A stretch of DNA of 33,231 nt from Betaproteobacteria bacterium (GCA_903970165.1 CAJCHZ010000121.1:1-33231), one strand, 5' to 3'; shown: positions 15,845 through 23,949, counted from the first letter of the stretch. Notes: a model not told the origin generated them from the sequence alone. Program-made: numbers and translations.

Positions 15845-17092
15845 CTACTCTTCGTGCTCGCTGCTTGACCCATCCGCGCGCAGCGACCCGCCAAATTGCA
15901 CCTTCCCAAATCCAAACCGGTCGCGCAGCTTGTCGGCAGCGCGCGTCAACTTTTCCATTCGCTCTCGCCGCTCCGGATCAAGAAGATCTAGTTGCGCCGC
16001 GCCATGTGTCAGCCCGCTCAAGGCGACGCCCAGCAGCCGGATCTTGCGTTTCCTGTCGCGATGCTCCGCAAAGAGCGATTGGAAAACGCGAAAAATGTCG
16101 GCGTCGAGCCGCGTAGGTTCAGAAAGCGTTTTCGCGCGCGTATGCGTGTCAAATCCGGCGTAACGAATGGTTAAAGTGAGCGTGCGCGCAGCCAATCCCG
16201 CTTCACGTAGCCGTTTGCATGCCTTCTGCGAAAGATGACTGAGCAGCGAGTGCAGCGACTCGTCGTCGTTCGTGTCTTCGCCGAAGGTATGATTGTGCGA
16301 AATGGATTTCGGCTCGGCATCAATCACAAATTCATAGGAATCGCCGCCGCGGGCTTTGCGATAAAGGGCATCGCCCCACTGCCCAAAAATCTTTTCGAGC
16401 TTTTCCGGCGCAACGGCGGCAAGCTGTTCCACCGTCTCGATGCCAAGCGCCCGCAAGGCTCGCTCGGTAACTTCGCCAATCCCCGGAATCTTCCGCACGG
16501 GAAGCGGCGCAAGAAACCCCGCCTCCTGCCCAGGTGCAACCCAAACCAGTCCGCGCGGCTTGGCTTGATCCGAGGCGACTTTCGCGACAAGCCGCGTCGT
16601 AGCCAAGCCTGCGGAGCAAGGAAGCTCCGTCGTGCGCGTAATCATGCGAAGCAGTTTGTCAGCGGCAGCCAAGGGCGGCCCGTGCAATCGCTCCGTTCCC
16701 GCTAAGTCGAGATAAGCCTCATCAATCGAAACCATTTCAACGATTGGCGAAAACTTCGCAAGGATCGTCGCGACGCGGTCGCTCCACAAACCATATTTCT
16801 CGTGATGTCCATCGAGAAACACCGCATGGGGGCAAAGCTTTCCCGCCGTTCGCAAAGGCATCGCGGAGTGCACGCCAAATTTGCGCGCCTCATAGCTGGC
16901 CGCGGTAACAACACCGCGCTGGTCAGGCCGTCCGCCAACGACTACTGCCTTGCCGCGCAACTCCGGCCGTTCCAGCAATTCCACCGAAACAAAGAACGCG
17001 TCCATATCCACATGCAAAATGGACGCAACCGCGTCATCCGGCCGCTCCTCCAGTGACCCATGCTTAGCCCGAAACCGCGCCATCTCCGGCAT
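15845..17092 (-). CDS. dinB: DNA polymerase IV (Y-family translesion polymerase)
   Basis: A 415-residue Y-family polymerase. Catalytic motifs are ILHVDMDAFFVSVE (Asp29), YEARKFGVHSAMPL, and MVSIDEAYLDLAGTE (Asp124, Glu125). Helix-hairpin-helix residues appear in RKIPGIGEVTERALRALGIE, and the little-finger domain follows. Length is at the upper end for DinB because of about 25 extra N-terminal residues and a short acidic tail (SSSEHEE) in place of a recognisable beta-clamp-binding peptide. ATG codons at 17092 and 17083 are both possible starts; a GGGAG lies upstream of the first. It is 59 bp downstream of prmC on the same strand. Confidence 0.94.
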   Translation of the reverse strand: MPEMARFRAKHGSLEERPDDAVASILHVDMDAFFVSVELLERPELRGKAVVVGGRPDQRGVVTAASYEARKFGVHSAMPLRTAGKLCPHAVFLDGHHEKYGLWSDRVATILAKFSPIVEMVSIDEAYLDLAGTERLHGPPLAAADKLLRMITRTTELPCSAGLATTRLVAKVASDQAKPRGLVWVAPGQEAGFLAPLPVRKIPGIGEVTERALRALGIETVEQLAAVAPEKLEKIFGQWGDALYRKARGGDSYEFVIDAEPKSISHNHTFGEDTNDDESLHSLLSHLSQKACKRLREAGLAARTLTLTIRYAGFDTHTRAKTLSEPTRLDADIFRVFQSLFAEHRDRKRKIRLLGVALSGLTHGAAQLDLLDPERRERMEKLTRAADKLRDRFGFGKVQFGGSLRADGSSSEHEE

Positions 17093-17151
17093 GGAAGTAG
17101 CCTACTCCCGATACAACAATCTTCGCCACAACTTCGCCGCTGCTTCGCTGC

Positions 17152-18069
17152 TTAGGCTCGTTCCGCGGCGATGACGCGGGGGATGCCGGCCAGGTCATTT
17201 GTTACGCTGACTTTGGTCCAATGTGGAGACTCGAGGAGCGGTTGCACTGCGGGGAGACTGTTGTGGCCTAGTTCGAGAACGAGGAGGCCGCCCGGCAATA
17301 CGTTTCGCGCGGCTCTTGAGATCAGATCGGCGTAGATTTCGTAGCCTTCTTCGCCACCGTAGAGAGCGAGCTCCGGCTCGTGATCGCGAACTTCGCGCAT
17401 GAGCGTGTCCTTTTCGTTGCGACCAATGTACGGCGGGTTGCTAACGATGAGATGGTATTTTCCAGCCATCCCACCGGTTAGATTCATCTCCAGGAAAGCG
17501 ATGCGATCTCGAACGCCGTGGCGCGCAGCATTTCGCTTTGCAACGACCAGGGCTGCGGGAGAGATGTCGGTTGCGGTAATGTGTGCGCTGGGTAGCTCCT
17601 TGGCTAAGGCAATGGCGATGCATCCTGAGCCGGTGCCGATATCGATGACGTTGAGGCCGTCGCCGGTCAGCGTTTGTTTCCGGCCGGCCCGTATTTCCCT
17701 TAGAGCCAGGCGATCCAGCGCGACTTCGATGACATGCTCGGTTTCTGGACGTGGAATTAAAACATCGGGCGTGACTTCCAACTCGAGTCCCCAGAATTCT
17801 TGCGTTCCGGTGATGTACTGAGTCGGTTCGCCGGCGGCGCGGCGCAGAATCAGCGAGAGAAATCGGTGCGCGTCGAGGCCGGGAAGGATGTCTTCGGGAT
17901 GCGCGTACAGCCAGGCGCGGTCCCGGCCGAGGACATGCAGCAGCAGCAATTCCGTGGCGAGGGTGTAGGAGGGGACATTCGCGTCACGAAGTTCGGCGAT
18001 ACCTCGTTTCAGCGCGGTGCGGACGTCCATCGTTTCTGGATTCACTTGCGTCGGTGTTTCGTCACTCAT
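17152..18069 (-). CDS. prmC: Release factor N5-glutamine methyltransferase PrmC
   Basis: A 305-residue SAM-dependent methyltransferase that modifies the GGQ glutamine of peptide release factors. The N-terminal helical substrate-recognition domain is followed by the SAM loop VIDIGTGSGCIAIALA (about 141-156) and the catalytic NPPY (211-214) in LIVSNPPYIGRNEK. PRPETE (107-112) is the usual link motif. It lies 99 bp downstream of prfA, whose product is its substrate, in the conserved prfA-prmC order. A dispersed repeat occupies the gap between them. Confidence 0.95.
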   Translation of the reverse strand: MSDETPTQVNPETMDVRTALKRGIAELRDANVPSYTLATELLLLHVLGRDRAWLYAHPEDILPGLDAHRFLSLILRRAAGEPTQYITGTQEFWGLELEVTPDVLIPRPETEHVIEVALDRLALREIRAGRKQTLTGDGLNVIDIGTGSGCIAIALAKELPSAHITATDISPAALVVAKRNAARHGVRDRIAFLEMNLTGGMAGKYHLIVSNPPYIGRNEKDTLMREVRDHEPELALYGGEEGYEIYADLISRAARNVLPGGLLVLELGHNSLPAVQPLLESPHWTKVSVTNDLAGIPRVIAAERA

Positions 18070-18104
18070 CTTCCACTACGAATGCGATTTCGGAAAAAGC
18101 GAGA

Positions 18105-18150
18105 AAGAAGATAACGCAGAGGCGCAGAGGACGCGGAGTTTCGCGGAGAG
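18105..18150 (+). repeat. Dispersed intergenic repeat, copy B
   Basis: The segment AAGATAACGCAGAGGCGC followed by AGAGGACGCGGAGTTTCGCGG recurs near-identically at 23548-23592 and in degenerate form at 15770-15825. It sits in the prfA-prmC gap and contains internal AGAGG/GCGGAG periodicity. Confidence 0.75.
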
Positions 18151-18168
18151 TTCCGGCGAATCGGCGGC

Positions 18169-19260
18169 CTAGGCGGCTCCTAATTCTGCTTCGAGGCGCT
18201 CGGCTTCGTAATGGCTCACGAGGGCGTCCACTAGCGCGCCAAGCTTGCCGTCCATCACCTCGGTTAGTTGGTGAAGCGTGAGGCCGATGCGGTGATCGGT
18301 CACGCGGTTCTGCGGGAAATTGTAGGTGCGGATTTTCTCGGAGCGGTCGCCGCTTCCGATCTGGCCGCGGCGTTCGGCGCCGATGGCGGCTTGCTGCTTC
18401 TCGAGTTCCATTTCGTAGAGGCGCGTGCGCAGAACGCGCATGGCCTTGGCGCGGTTCTTGATCTGCGATTTTTCATCCTGCTGCGAAACGACCAGCCCGC
18501 TGGGAATGTGCGTGATGCGCACCGCAGAATACGTCGTATTCACGGATTGACCGCCGGGACCTGAAGAGCAGAACGTATCAATGCGCAAATCCTTCGCTTC
18601 AATTTTGATGTCAATTTCGTCGGCTTCGGGGAGTACCGCAACCGTTGCGGCGGAAGTGTGGATCCGGCCCTGCGTTTCTGTTGCCGGCACGCGTTGGACG
18701 CGGTGAACGCCGCTTTCGTATTTCAGCTTGGAATAGACTTTGTGGCCGTTGATGGCCGCTACGGCTTCTTTGAGCCCGCCGAGAGACGACGGCGAGCTTT
18801 CGAGGATTTCCACTTTCCAACCCTGCGTTTCCGCATAGCGCGAATACATACGGAACAGTTCCGCAGCGAAAAGGGCGGCTTCGTCGCCGCCCGTGCCGGC
18901 GCGGATTTCCACGATGACACTCTTCTCGTCGTTCGGATCTTTCGGAAGAAGCAGCAGCTTCAGCTCGCGCTCGACGACTTCCTTGCGCGCGGAGAGCTGC
19001 TTCTCTTCATCGAGTGCCATCTGCTTCATCTCGGCGTCTTCATTTTCGAGGACCATCTGGTGCGCGCCCGCCAGATCTTTTTCCACCTGCTTGAACTCGC
19101 GGTGCTTGGCGACAATTTCCTCGAGTTCGGCGTGCTGTTTTGCAATCTTCTGGAAGCGCGCGGAGTCCGAGGCGACTTCCGCCGTCGAAAGCTGCTGCGT
19201 CAGCTCGTCGTAGCGAGCACCAAGCTGATCCAATTTGTCCGACAACGTCATTACGGCCAT
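18169..19260 (-). CDS. prfA: Peptide chain release factor 1
   Basis: A 363-residue class I release factor reading UAA and UAG. The stop-codon recognition tripeptide PAT lies in VQRVPATETQGRIHTS (192-194), and the peptidyl-hydrolase motif GGQ in CSSGPGGQSVN (Gln238). PAT rather than SPF separates it from RF2, and no programmed frameshift is present. GAGGA lies 6 bp before the ATG. It heads the minus-strand prfA-prmC-dinB run. Immediately upstream is a divergent toxin-antitoxin operon in place of the rpmE gene that often neighbours prfA. Confidence 0.97.
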   Translation of the reverse strand: MAVMTLSDKLDQLGARYDELTQQLSTAEVASDSARFQKIAKQHAELEEIVAKHREFKQVEKDLAGAHQMVLENEDAEMKQMALDEEKQLSARKEVVERELKLLLLPKDPNDEKSVIVEIRAGTGGDEAALFAAELFRMYSRYAETQGWKVEILESSPSSLGGLKEAVAAINGHKVYSKLKYESGVHRVQRVPATETQGRIHTSAATVAVLPEADEIDIKIEAKDLRIDTFCSSGPGGQSVNTTYSAVRITHIPSGLVVSQQDEKSQIKNRAKAMRVLRTRLYEMELEKQQAAIGAERRGQIGSGDRSEKIRTYNFPQNRVTDHRIGLTLHQLTEVMDGKLGALVDALVSHYEAERLEAELGAA

Positions 19261-19472
19261 AGCGGTTCCTCATTCAAAAAGAAGTTATTTCTGATTATCG
19301 ACTGGAAAACGAAATACGCGCTCGCGGATGCGAGCAAGGCGGGATGAGCTAATAGAACGCGGCGTCCATCTACAAGAGGATAACGCCGCCGCGCCCAAAG
19401 CGCAACGGATGAGCCGCTCAAACCGGTTTCGATGTAGAATGATTACAGGAGTTACCTTGTAAGGAGAGTCTG

Positions 19473-19916
19473 ATGAAAACAAAGCGCTCCATGGTAATCA
19501 GCATGCGTCTTCCAGCCGAAAGTGGAAACCGACTGAAGCGGATGGCGCACCGCCATGGGTGGACGCCCAGCGATGCCAGCGCCCGGCTGGTCGAGGAAGG
19601 ACTGAGGCGATCCGAATTCGCGTTCATCGATTTTCGCGATTCCGCCGCAGGCCGGCAAGCATATATTCAGGGGAGCACACTGGCGGTTTGGGAATTACTG
19701 CTTTTGGTAAGCCGCTACAGAAACAATGTCTCCGCCGTTGCGGAACACCTTACCTGGCCGGCAGCAAAGGTTCAGGCCGCTGTGAATTACGCAAAGGCTT
19801 TTCCGGAGGAAATGGAACGGGCTATTTCCGAAAACGCTTCCGTGGATTTTGAGACTTTGCAGCGCATGCTGCCGCAGGCCGCCGAATTTGTCGCCAGGAA
19901 AGCGACGAAAGACTGA
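19473..19916 (+). CDS. DUF433-containing antitoxin-like protein with N-terminal RHH
   Basis: A 147-residue protein. The first 45 residues look like a ribbon-helix-helix DNA-binding module (MVISMRLPAESGNRLKRMAH, then TPSDASARLVEEGLRR). The remainder matches DUF433: a GSTLAVWELLLLVSRYRNN region and a helical segment with VSAVAEHLTWPAAKVQAAVN. DUF433 proteins are commonly encoded next to PIN-like DUF5615 genes and are predicted antitoxins. A good ribosome binding site AAGGAG (19461-19466) precedes the ATG, and a TTAC/GTAA inverted repeat overlaps that region, a possible autoregulatory operator. The stop lies 1 bp before the next start. Confidence 0.82.
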   Translation: MKTKRSMVISMRLPAESGNRLKRMAHRHGWTPSDASARLVEEGLRRSEFAFIDFRDSAAGRQAYIQGSTLAVWELLLLVSRYRNNVSAVAEHLTWPAAKVQAAVNYAKAFPEEMERAISENASVDFETLQRMLPQAAEFVARKATKD

Positions 19917-19917
19917 C

Positions 19918-20289
19918 ATGCTCACGCTGCTGCTGGACGAGCACATCTCACGCTCTGTCGTGGAGGGCCTCCCGCGCCACAAGAAATCTTTAAAGGTTCT
20001 TGCGCTGTCAACCTGGGATGGCGGCGAATTCCTGGGACAGCCGGACTCCGTCTGCCTGGAACATGCTGCCAAGGAAGGCTTGACGCTCGTCACTTATGAT
20101 CGAAGGACTATTCCGCCCCTGCTGAAGGACTGGGCCGAGCGAGGGCTAAGCCATGGAGGAGTGATTTTTGTTGATGAAAAAACAATCTCTCCGGCCGACA
20201 CAAAGGCGCTAGTTCGCGCTTTAAGCCAGCTTGCAAAAGAAACAGAAAAATGGGATTGGACCAATCGAATCTGTTTCTTGCGGCGCTAG
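19918..20289 (+). CDS. DUF5615 PIN-like predicted toxin
   Basis: A 123-residue protein that begins MLTLLLDEHISRSVVEGL, the signature of DUF5615/PIN-like nucleases (Asp7 and Glu8 in LLDEH). A second acidic motif follows in GLTLVTYDRRTIPPLL, and the HGGVIFVDE strand resembles the family end. The start at 19918 is selected because it directly follows the antitoxin TGA (19914-19916) in a coupled arrangement. An upstream in-frame extension overlaps the antitoxin and looks non-coding. Predicted to act as an RNase toxin; activity and target are inference. Confidence 0.82.
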   Translation: MLTLLLDEHISRSVVEGLPRHKKSLKVLALSTWDGGEFLGQPDSVCLEHAAKEGLTLVTYDRRTIPPLLKDWAERGLSHGGVIFVDEKTISPADTKALVRALSQLAKETEKWDWTNRICFLRR

Positions 20290-20384
20290 GCGATGGATAG
20301 AGACATCCATTGTGTATGTAAGTTGCAAGCCGGCGGCTCAGTGAGGTTGCCGTCGTGTTGCGCCGTGTACTACGATGCGAAGCC

Positions 20385-21503
20385 ATGAGCGAAACGGTGC
20401 GATCCTTAATGCAAGCAGGCGGCGCGGCGGCGCGTGACGCTTCCGCTCTTGAGAACGACCTCGGTTTTCTTTGGGACTTTTGGTATCCGGCAGTGCGGAG
20501 CACCACAGTCAGCGGCCAGCAGCTTGTTACCGCGATGCTGCTGGAAGTGCCGCTCGTGCTTGGACGGACTTCAGAAGGCAAGGCGTTTGCCATGCGGGAT
20601 TCTTGTCCGCACCGCGGGATTCCTCTTTCCCATGGCCGGTTCGACGGAAAGGCCGTCGAATGCAGCTATCACGGTTGGCGATTTGAAGCTTGCAGCGGGC
20701 AGTGTGTCGAGATTCCTTCGTTGACCAGCCAGGACAAGCTGAAAGTCGAGCGCATTTTTGCCGGGCATTATCCTTGCGGCGAGCGCGATGGGTACATTTG
20801 GGTTTATATGAATGCCGCCGGCTCGCGATTGCCAGAAACAATTCCTGAGACGCCCAAGCTCAGTGTTTTCAGCGAGAAATACCGGATTACGCATCTGGCT
20901 TGCGAGCTGCCTTCGCATGTGGACCAGGGGATTATTGGATTGATGGACCCCGCGCATGGACCGTTTGTGCACCAATCATGGTATTGGAGGAGCCGGCGGA
21001 GCATTCACGAGAAGGAGAAGAAGTTTGAGCCGATACCCCACGGGTTTCGGATGAGCCCCCACACCCCCAGCTCGAACAGTGCGCCTTACCGGATGTTGCA
21101 GAAATATACCGGGGCGCCGGTAACGACGACCATAGACTTTGTGCTGCCGAATATGCGAACAGAGGAGATCCGCAGCGGGAAGCTGTGGTTCTCCAGCCGG
21201 GCGACCGTTACGCCAGTGCGGCGAGACCTCTGCCGGATAGACTTTGTGGCGGCCTGGAACCTTTTCTTACCGGTGTGGATTTTCCGGATGTTTGCGGAGA
21301 GGTTTTTGCGCCAGGATCAGAAGACGATGATTTTGCAGGCGGAGGGACTGAAGCATAATCCGCGGTTGATGCTGATAGATGATGCCGACCGGCCGGCGAA
21401 GTGGTATTTCGGGTTGAAGGCGAACCTCCTGGAGTCGCGGCGGACGGGAGGGGCGATGGAACATCCGATGGACGGGCCGGTGTCGCTGCATTGGCGGTCG
21501 TAG
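20385..21503 (+). CDS. Rieske-type [2Fe-2S] non-heme iron oxygenase, alpha-like subunit
   Basis: A 372-residue oxygenase. The Rieske cluster is in SCPHRGIPLSHGRFDG and CSYHGWRFEA (Cys74, His76, Cys93, His96). The mononuclear iron triad fits the segment MDPAHGPFVHQSWYW (Asp188, His191, His196). This architecture is that of pheophorbide-a-oxygenase/VanA-like ring-hydroxylating oxygenases. No reductase or ferredoxin gene is adjacent, so electron transfer partners must be encoded elsewhere. The substrate is unknown. The start at 20385 removes ten poorly coded residues. The 3' end lies close to a minus-strand lipoprotein remnant that reads through it in antisense. Confidence 0.9.
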   Translation: MSETVRSLMQAGGAAARDASALENDLGFLWDFWYPAVRSTTVSGQQLVTAMLLEVPLVLGRTSEGKAFAMRDSCPHRGIPLSHGRFDGKAVECSYHGWRFEACSGQCVEIPSLTSQDKLKVERIFAGHYPCGERDGYIWVYMNAAGSRLPETIPETPKLSVFSEKYRITHLACELPSHVDQGIIGLMDPAHGPFVHQSWYWRSRRSIHEKEKKFEPIPHGFRMSPHTPSSNSAPYRMLQKYTGAPVTTTIDFVLPNMRTEEIRSGKLWFSSRATVTPVRRDLCRIDFVAAWNLFLPVWIFRMFAERFLRQDQKTMILQAEGLKHNPRLMLIDDADRPAKWYFGLKANLLESRRTGGAMEHPMDGPVSLHWRS

Positions 21504-21535
21504 AGAAGTTAGAGGGATTGGCGGCCTGGGATTCA

Positions 21536-21824
21536 TATAGAGAGTTGTAGAAGCGCCGGCTGTGTTAGTCAGAGTGATGGTCGCAGGTGTGATAGACGGT
21601 TGAGACAACTGATCGTTCGCGCTGCTGGAGAGAATCAAAGTGACGGAGGTGGGCGTTGGCGGCGGGGGAGGGACGACGATAGTGCTGCCGCCGGAAGCGC
21701 AACCCACGAGAAAGAGTGCGGCCACAGCGAGCAGTAAAGACGATGGAGTTGCGCGGGAAGACCTCGTCAGCGGGTGAAGAGTGGACTGCGGTTTTGGCGG
21801 CTCAGGCTGGTGGGTGCGCAGCAT
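21536..21824 (-). pseudogene. N-terminal remnant of a lipoprotein (acidobacterial Ig/DUF4382-like)
   Basis: Starting at ATG 21824, the frame encodes a lipoprotein signal peptide: SSLLLAVAALFLVGCASGG, with LVGC as the lipobox. A Pro-rich linker (VVPPPPPTPTS) and a strand-rich segment follow: VTLILSSSANDQLSQPSITP, then ATITLTNTAGASTTLY. Phrases of the type 'TSTANDQL...LTLTNQAG' recur in large acidobacterial lipoproteins, as I recall. After about 21536 the similarity ends. The frame merely continues in antisense through the Rieske gene to 21267, so I read it as a truncated gene. It could instead be a short expressed lipoprotein. Confidence 0.6.
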
Positions 21825-21885
21825 GGAACCTCTCCGGAGCCTTCTGGGTTCGCCGTGTTGGACACGGACCCGCACTCATGAAGTT

Positions 21886-23475
21886 TCAGATGCGGCGAGG
21901 GGTGTTGGGGAAGTCGAGCCAGACTTTCACGCCGCAGAAGTGGGAGCCTTCGGTGCAGATGGGAGTCGTGATGTTGGCGCGGAGGTGGCAGGGAGGGCCG
22001 ATGTATTTGGAGAGTTGGGGGTGGACTTCGCGGAGTTGGGCGATTTCGTCCATGCTGGCGGCGTAGATTTCTTCCTGGGCGTTGAAGCAGGTGCGCATCG
22101 TCCATTTGTGGAGGAGATGGAGTAGGGAGCCGGATTCGACGAGGCGGATGGATTTGGCGTTGGGGAGAAGATAAAGAGCGATTTCTGGTTGGACACCGGC
22201 GTCGATGAGTTTATTTTTGGCGGACCACGCGTCGTGCATGGCGCGATCGTAGATAGATTTGGCGCGGGGATTCTGATTCAGGAGAGCGGGAGTGATGTAG
22301 TCGGGTTCGCGCGTGTCTGCGAGAGTGAGGAGCGGACGTGAGCCGGGGACCATGCGGTGGCGTTGGTCCTGGGAGTCGGCGGTGTGGCTGATTTTTTTCG
22401 CGAAGGTGTAGTTGGCGTGCTGGAGAGCACGCATCATGGGGGCGTGGACGCCGACGTTTAGAGTTTCAAGGCGATAGAGATTTTTTGCAGGATTCAGGAG
22501 GCGGTCGATGGCTTCCGCGTCGCTGCAGTCGGATTGTGTCAGGCCGACGACAGCGCGGTAGGAGTTAGCGACGACGCTCGCGGCGTTGGGCGAGTAATCC
22601 ACCAGCTTCGAGGTTTTTCCTTCCAACTTGGCGTCGAATTCACGCGCGAATTGTTCGCCTTGCGAGAGATTGGATCCCGTTGATTTGAGTTCAGGGATTT
22701 CTTCCAGCGGTTCCGTGCCGAAACGCTCGAAAAATTGCAAATCGATTTTTTTGACTTCTTCGACCATGGCGCCGATGACGGCACGAGATTCGCTGGGAGT
22801 GTCCGTGGCGGCACTCATGCGCCAGAGGCGATGGAGGACGATGCCGGAAACGGTATGCACCATGGTGGTAAATGCGGCGAGCGGGAGCACGTAGCGGGCG
22901 ATTTCGATGGAGCGTTTTTCGGCGGAGCGCTCGATTTTCTGGATGTGCTTGGGATTGGAGTTGGGGCCGACGTGCCAGATGTCGGCGAGGATGGCGCGGG
23001 CATCGGTGATGAGGAGGGTGGAGAGTTCGCGGTAGTAGTCCCAGGCGTGGGCGATGGCTTGTTCGTAGATTTGTTTCGCGGATTCGCTGAAGTACAGATC
23101 CACGGGAGGGACGTAGGCCTGGACCTTGTCCATGCGGACATAACGCTGGCTTTGTTGTTCGGAATTGTAGAAGGGATGGGCGTGGAGGAAGGACCAGACG
23201 AACTGGCGGCTGACGTTTTCGAGGCCGAATTCGAACGTGGCGTGCTGGAAGACGGTATGGTGGCCGCTGTTGAAGGTGGCGGCGCCGATGTTAAGGCGCT
23301 GCTTGTCGGTGATTTCCTCGGGCGTGATGAGATGATCGGCGTAGCAGGTGCGGGCGGCGGCGATGGCGGAGTCAAAAGGATGCGCGAAGGTGTTGCGGAG
23401 AGTGACGCGAGGCGCGGCGGTTTCTACGAGCGGGCCGGAGGGCGCGCCTTCGAACATACGGGATTGAGTGGCCAC
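21886..23475 (-). CDS. thyX: Double-length ThyX-like FAD-dependent thymidylate synthase
   Basis: A 529-residue protein made of two ThyX-like halves, whereas classical ThyX is 200-300 residues and homotetrameric. The first half contains SGHHTVFQHATFEFGLENVS and then SEQQSQRYV (residues 105-113), the nucleotide-binding tail of the ThyX signature. The preceding RHR is replaced by HAHP. The second half contains RALQHANYTFAKKISH and then DQRHRMVPGSRP with an intact RHR (372-374), but lacks the QSQRY tail. Between them lies a helical region of about 200 residues. ThyX methylates dUMP with methylenetetrahydrofolate and FAD/NADPH. GTG at 23475 starts the frame, and ATG at 23457 is an alternative. No ribosome binding site decides. 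Confidence 0.88.
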   Translation of the reverse strand: MATQSRMFEGAPSGPLVETAAPRVTLRNTFAHPFDSAIAAARTCYADHLITPEEITDKQRLNIGAATFNSGHHTVFQHATFEFGLENVSRQFVWSFLHAHPFYNSEQQSQRYVRMDKVQAYVPPVDLYFSESAKQIYEQAIAHAWDYYRELSTLLITDARAILADIWHVGPNSNPKHIQKIERSAEKRSIEIARYVLPLAAFTTMVHTVSGIVLHRLWRMSAATDTPSESRAVIGAMVEEVKKIDLQFFERFGTEPLEEIPELKSTGSNLSQGEQFAREFDAKLEGKTSKLVDYSPNAASVVANSYRAVVGLTQSDCSDAEAIDRLLNPAKNLYRLETLNVGVHAPMMRALQHANYTFAKKISHTADSQDQRHRMVPGSRPLLTLADTREPDYITPALLNQNPRAKSIYDRAMHDAWSAKNKLIDAGVQPEIALYLLPNAKSIRLVESGSLLHLLHKWTMRTCFNAQEEIYAASMDEIAQLREVHPQLSKYIGPPCHLRANITTPICTEGSHFCGVKVWLDFPNTPRRI

Positions 23476-23547
23476 GTTGGGAAGTCATTTTACACGGAAG
23501 TGGAAAGTGAAAAGTTTAAAGTTGAAGGGGGAGAAAATAAAAAAAAG

Positions 23548-23592
23548 AAAAGATAACGCAGAGGCGCCGTGGACGCGGAGCCTCGCGGAGAC
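23548..23592 (+). repeat. Dispersed intergenic repeat, copy C
   Basis: AAGATAACGCAGAGGCGC followed by CGTGGACGCGGAGCCTCGCGG, closely matching copy B at 18105-18150 with a few substitutions. It lies between the thyX start and vapB, next to an A-rich tract (23532-23552). Confidence 0.75.
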
Positions 23593-23667
23593 GCCTGGGC
23601 GTTCGCCAAGCCATCGCTGGAAGTCGGTAAAGCGGGAGCGGCGCGGAAGCTTGCGGAAGAAGCGGGC

Positions 23668-23704
23668 TTCCCTTATTATGGGTAGAGATTCCCTTATTAT
23701 GGGT
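23668..23704 (+). promoter_or_regulatory. Two-copy operator-like direct repeat at the vapB start
   Basis: Two perfect copies of TTCCCTTATTATGGGT, at 23668-23683 and 23689-23704, with a 21-bp start-to-start period (two helical turns). Each unit has CCC/GGG ends around an AT core. The second copy runs into the GGTGAG ribosome binding site 5 bp before the vapB ATG at 23710. This suits binding of a ribbon-helix-helix antitoxin and autorepression. Confidence 0.6.
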
Positions 23705-23709
23705 GAGAT

Positions 23710-23949
23710 ATGAATATTACGCTGACGCTGGACGATAAGCTGGTGAAGGAGGTGCGGAAGATTGCGGCGGACCGGGATACGACGCTAACGGGATTGGTGC
23801 GTGCATATCTTGAGCAGGTTGCGGAAGAGAACGCCAGATCCGGGCGAAGGAAGAGGGAGTGGGAGGCGCTGGAGAGGAGTTTTGAGCTGGTTAAGGTAAC
23901 GATGGGAAAGAAGATTTGGAGACGAGAGGACCTGTATGAGCGGTCCTGA
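23710..23949 (+). CDS. vapB: VapB-type ribbon-helix-helix antitoxin
   Basis: A 79-residue protein. The N-terminal MNITLTLDDKLVKEVRKIAA and following TTLTGLVRAYLEQVAEENA fit a ribbon-helix-helix fold of one strand and two helices. The C-terminal half is charged (RRKREWEALERSFELVK) and likely wraps the toxin. Its end overlaps the start of the PIN toxin gene by 14 bp, the classical coupling for VapBC. The preceding tandem repeat is the probable operator. Confidence 0.87.
   Translation: MNITLTLDDKLVKEVRKIAADRDTTLTGLVRAYLEQVAEENARSGRRKREWEALERSFELVKVTMGKKIWRREDLYERS

Noticed and set aside
22735..23556. A 273-codon plus-strand open frame, Gly/Asp/Val-rich
   Set aside because: Antisense to thyX with low-complexity composition and no recognisable motif.
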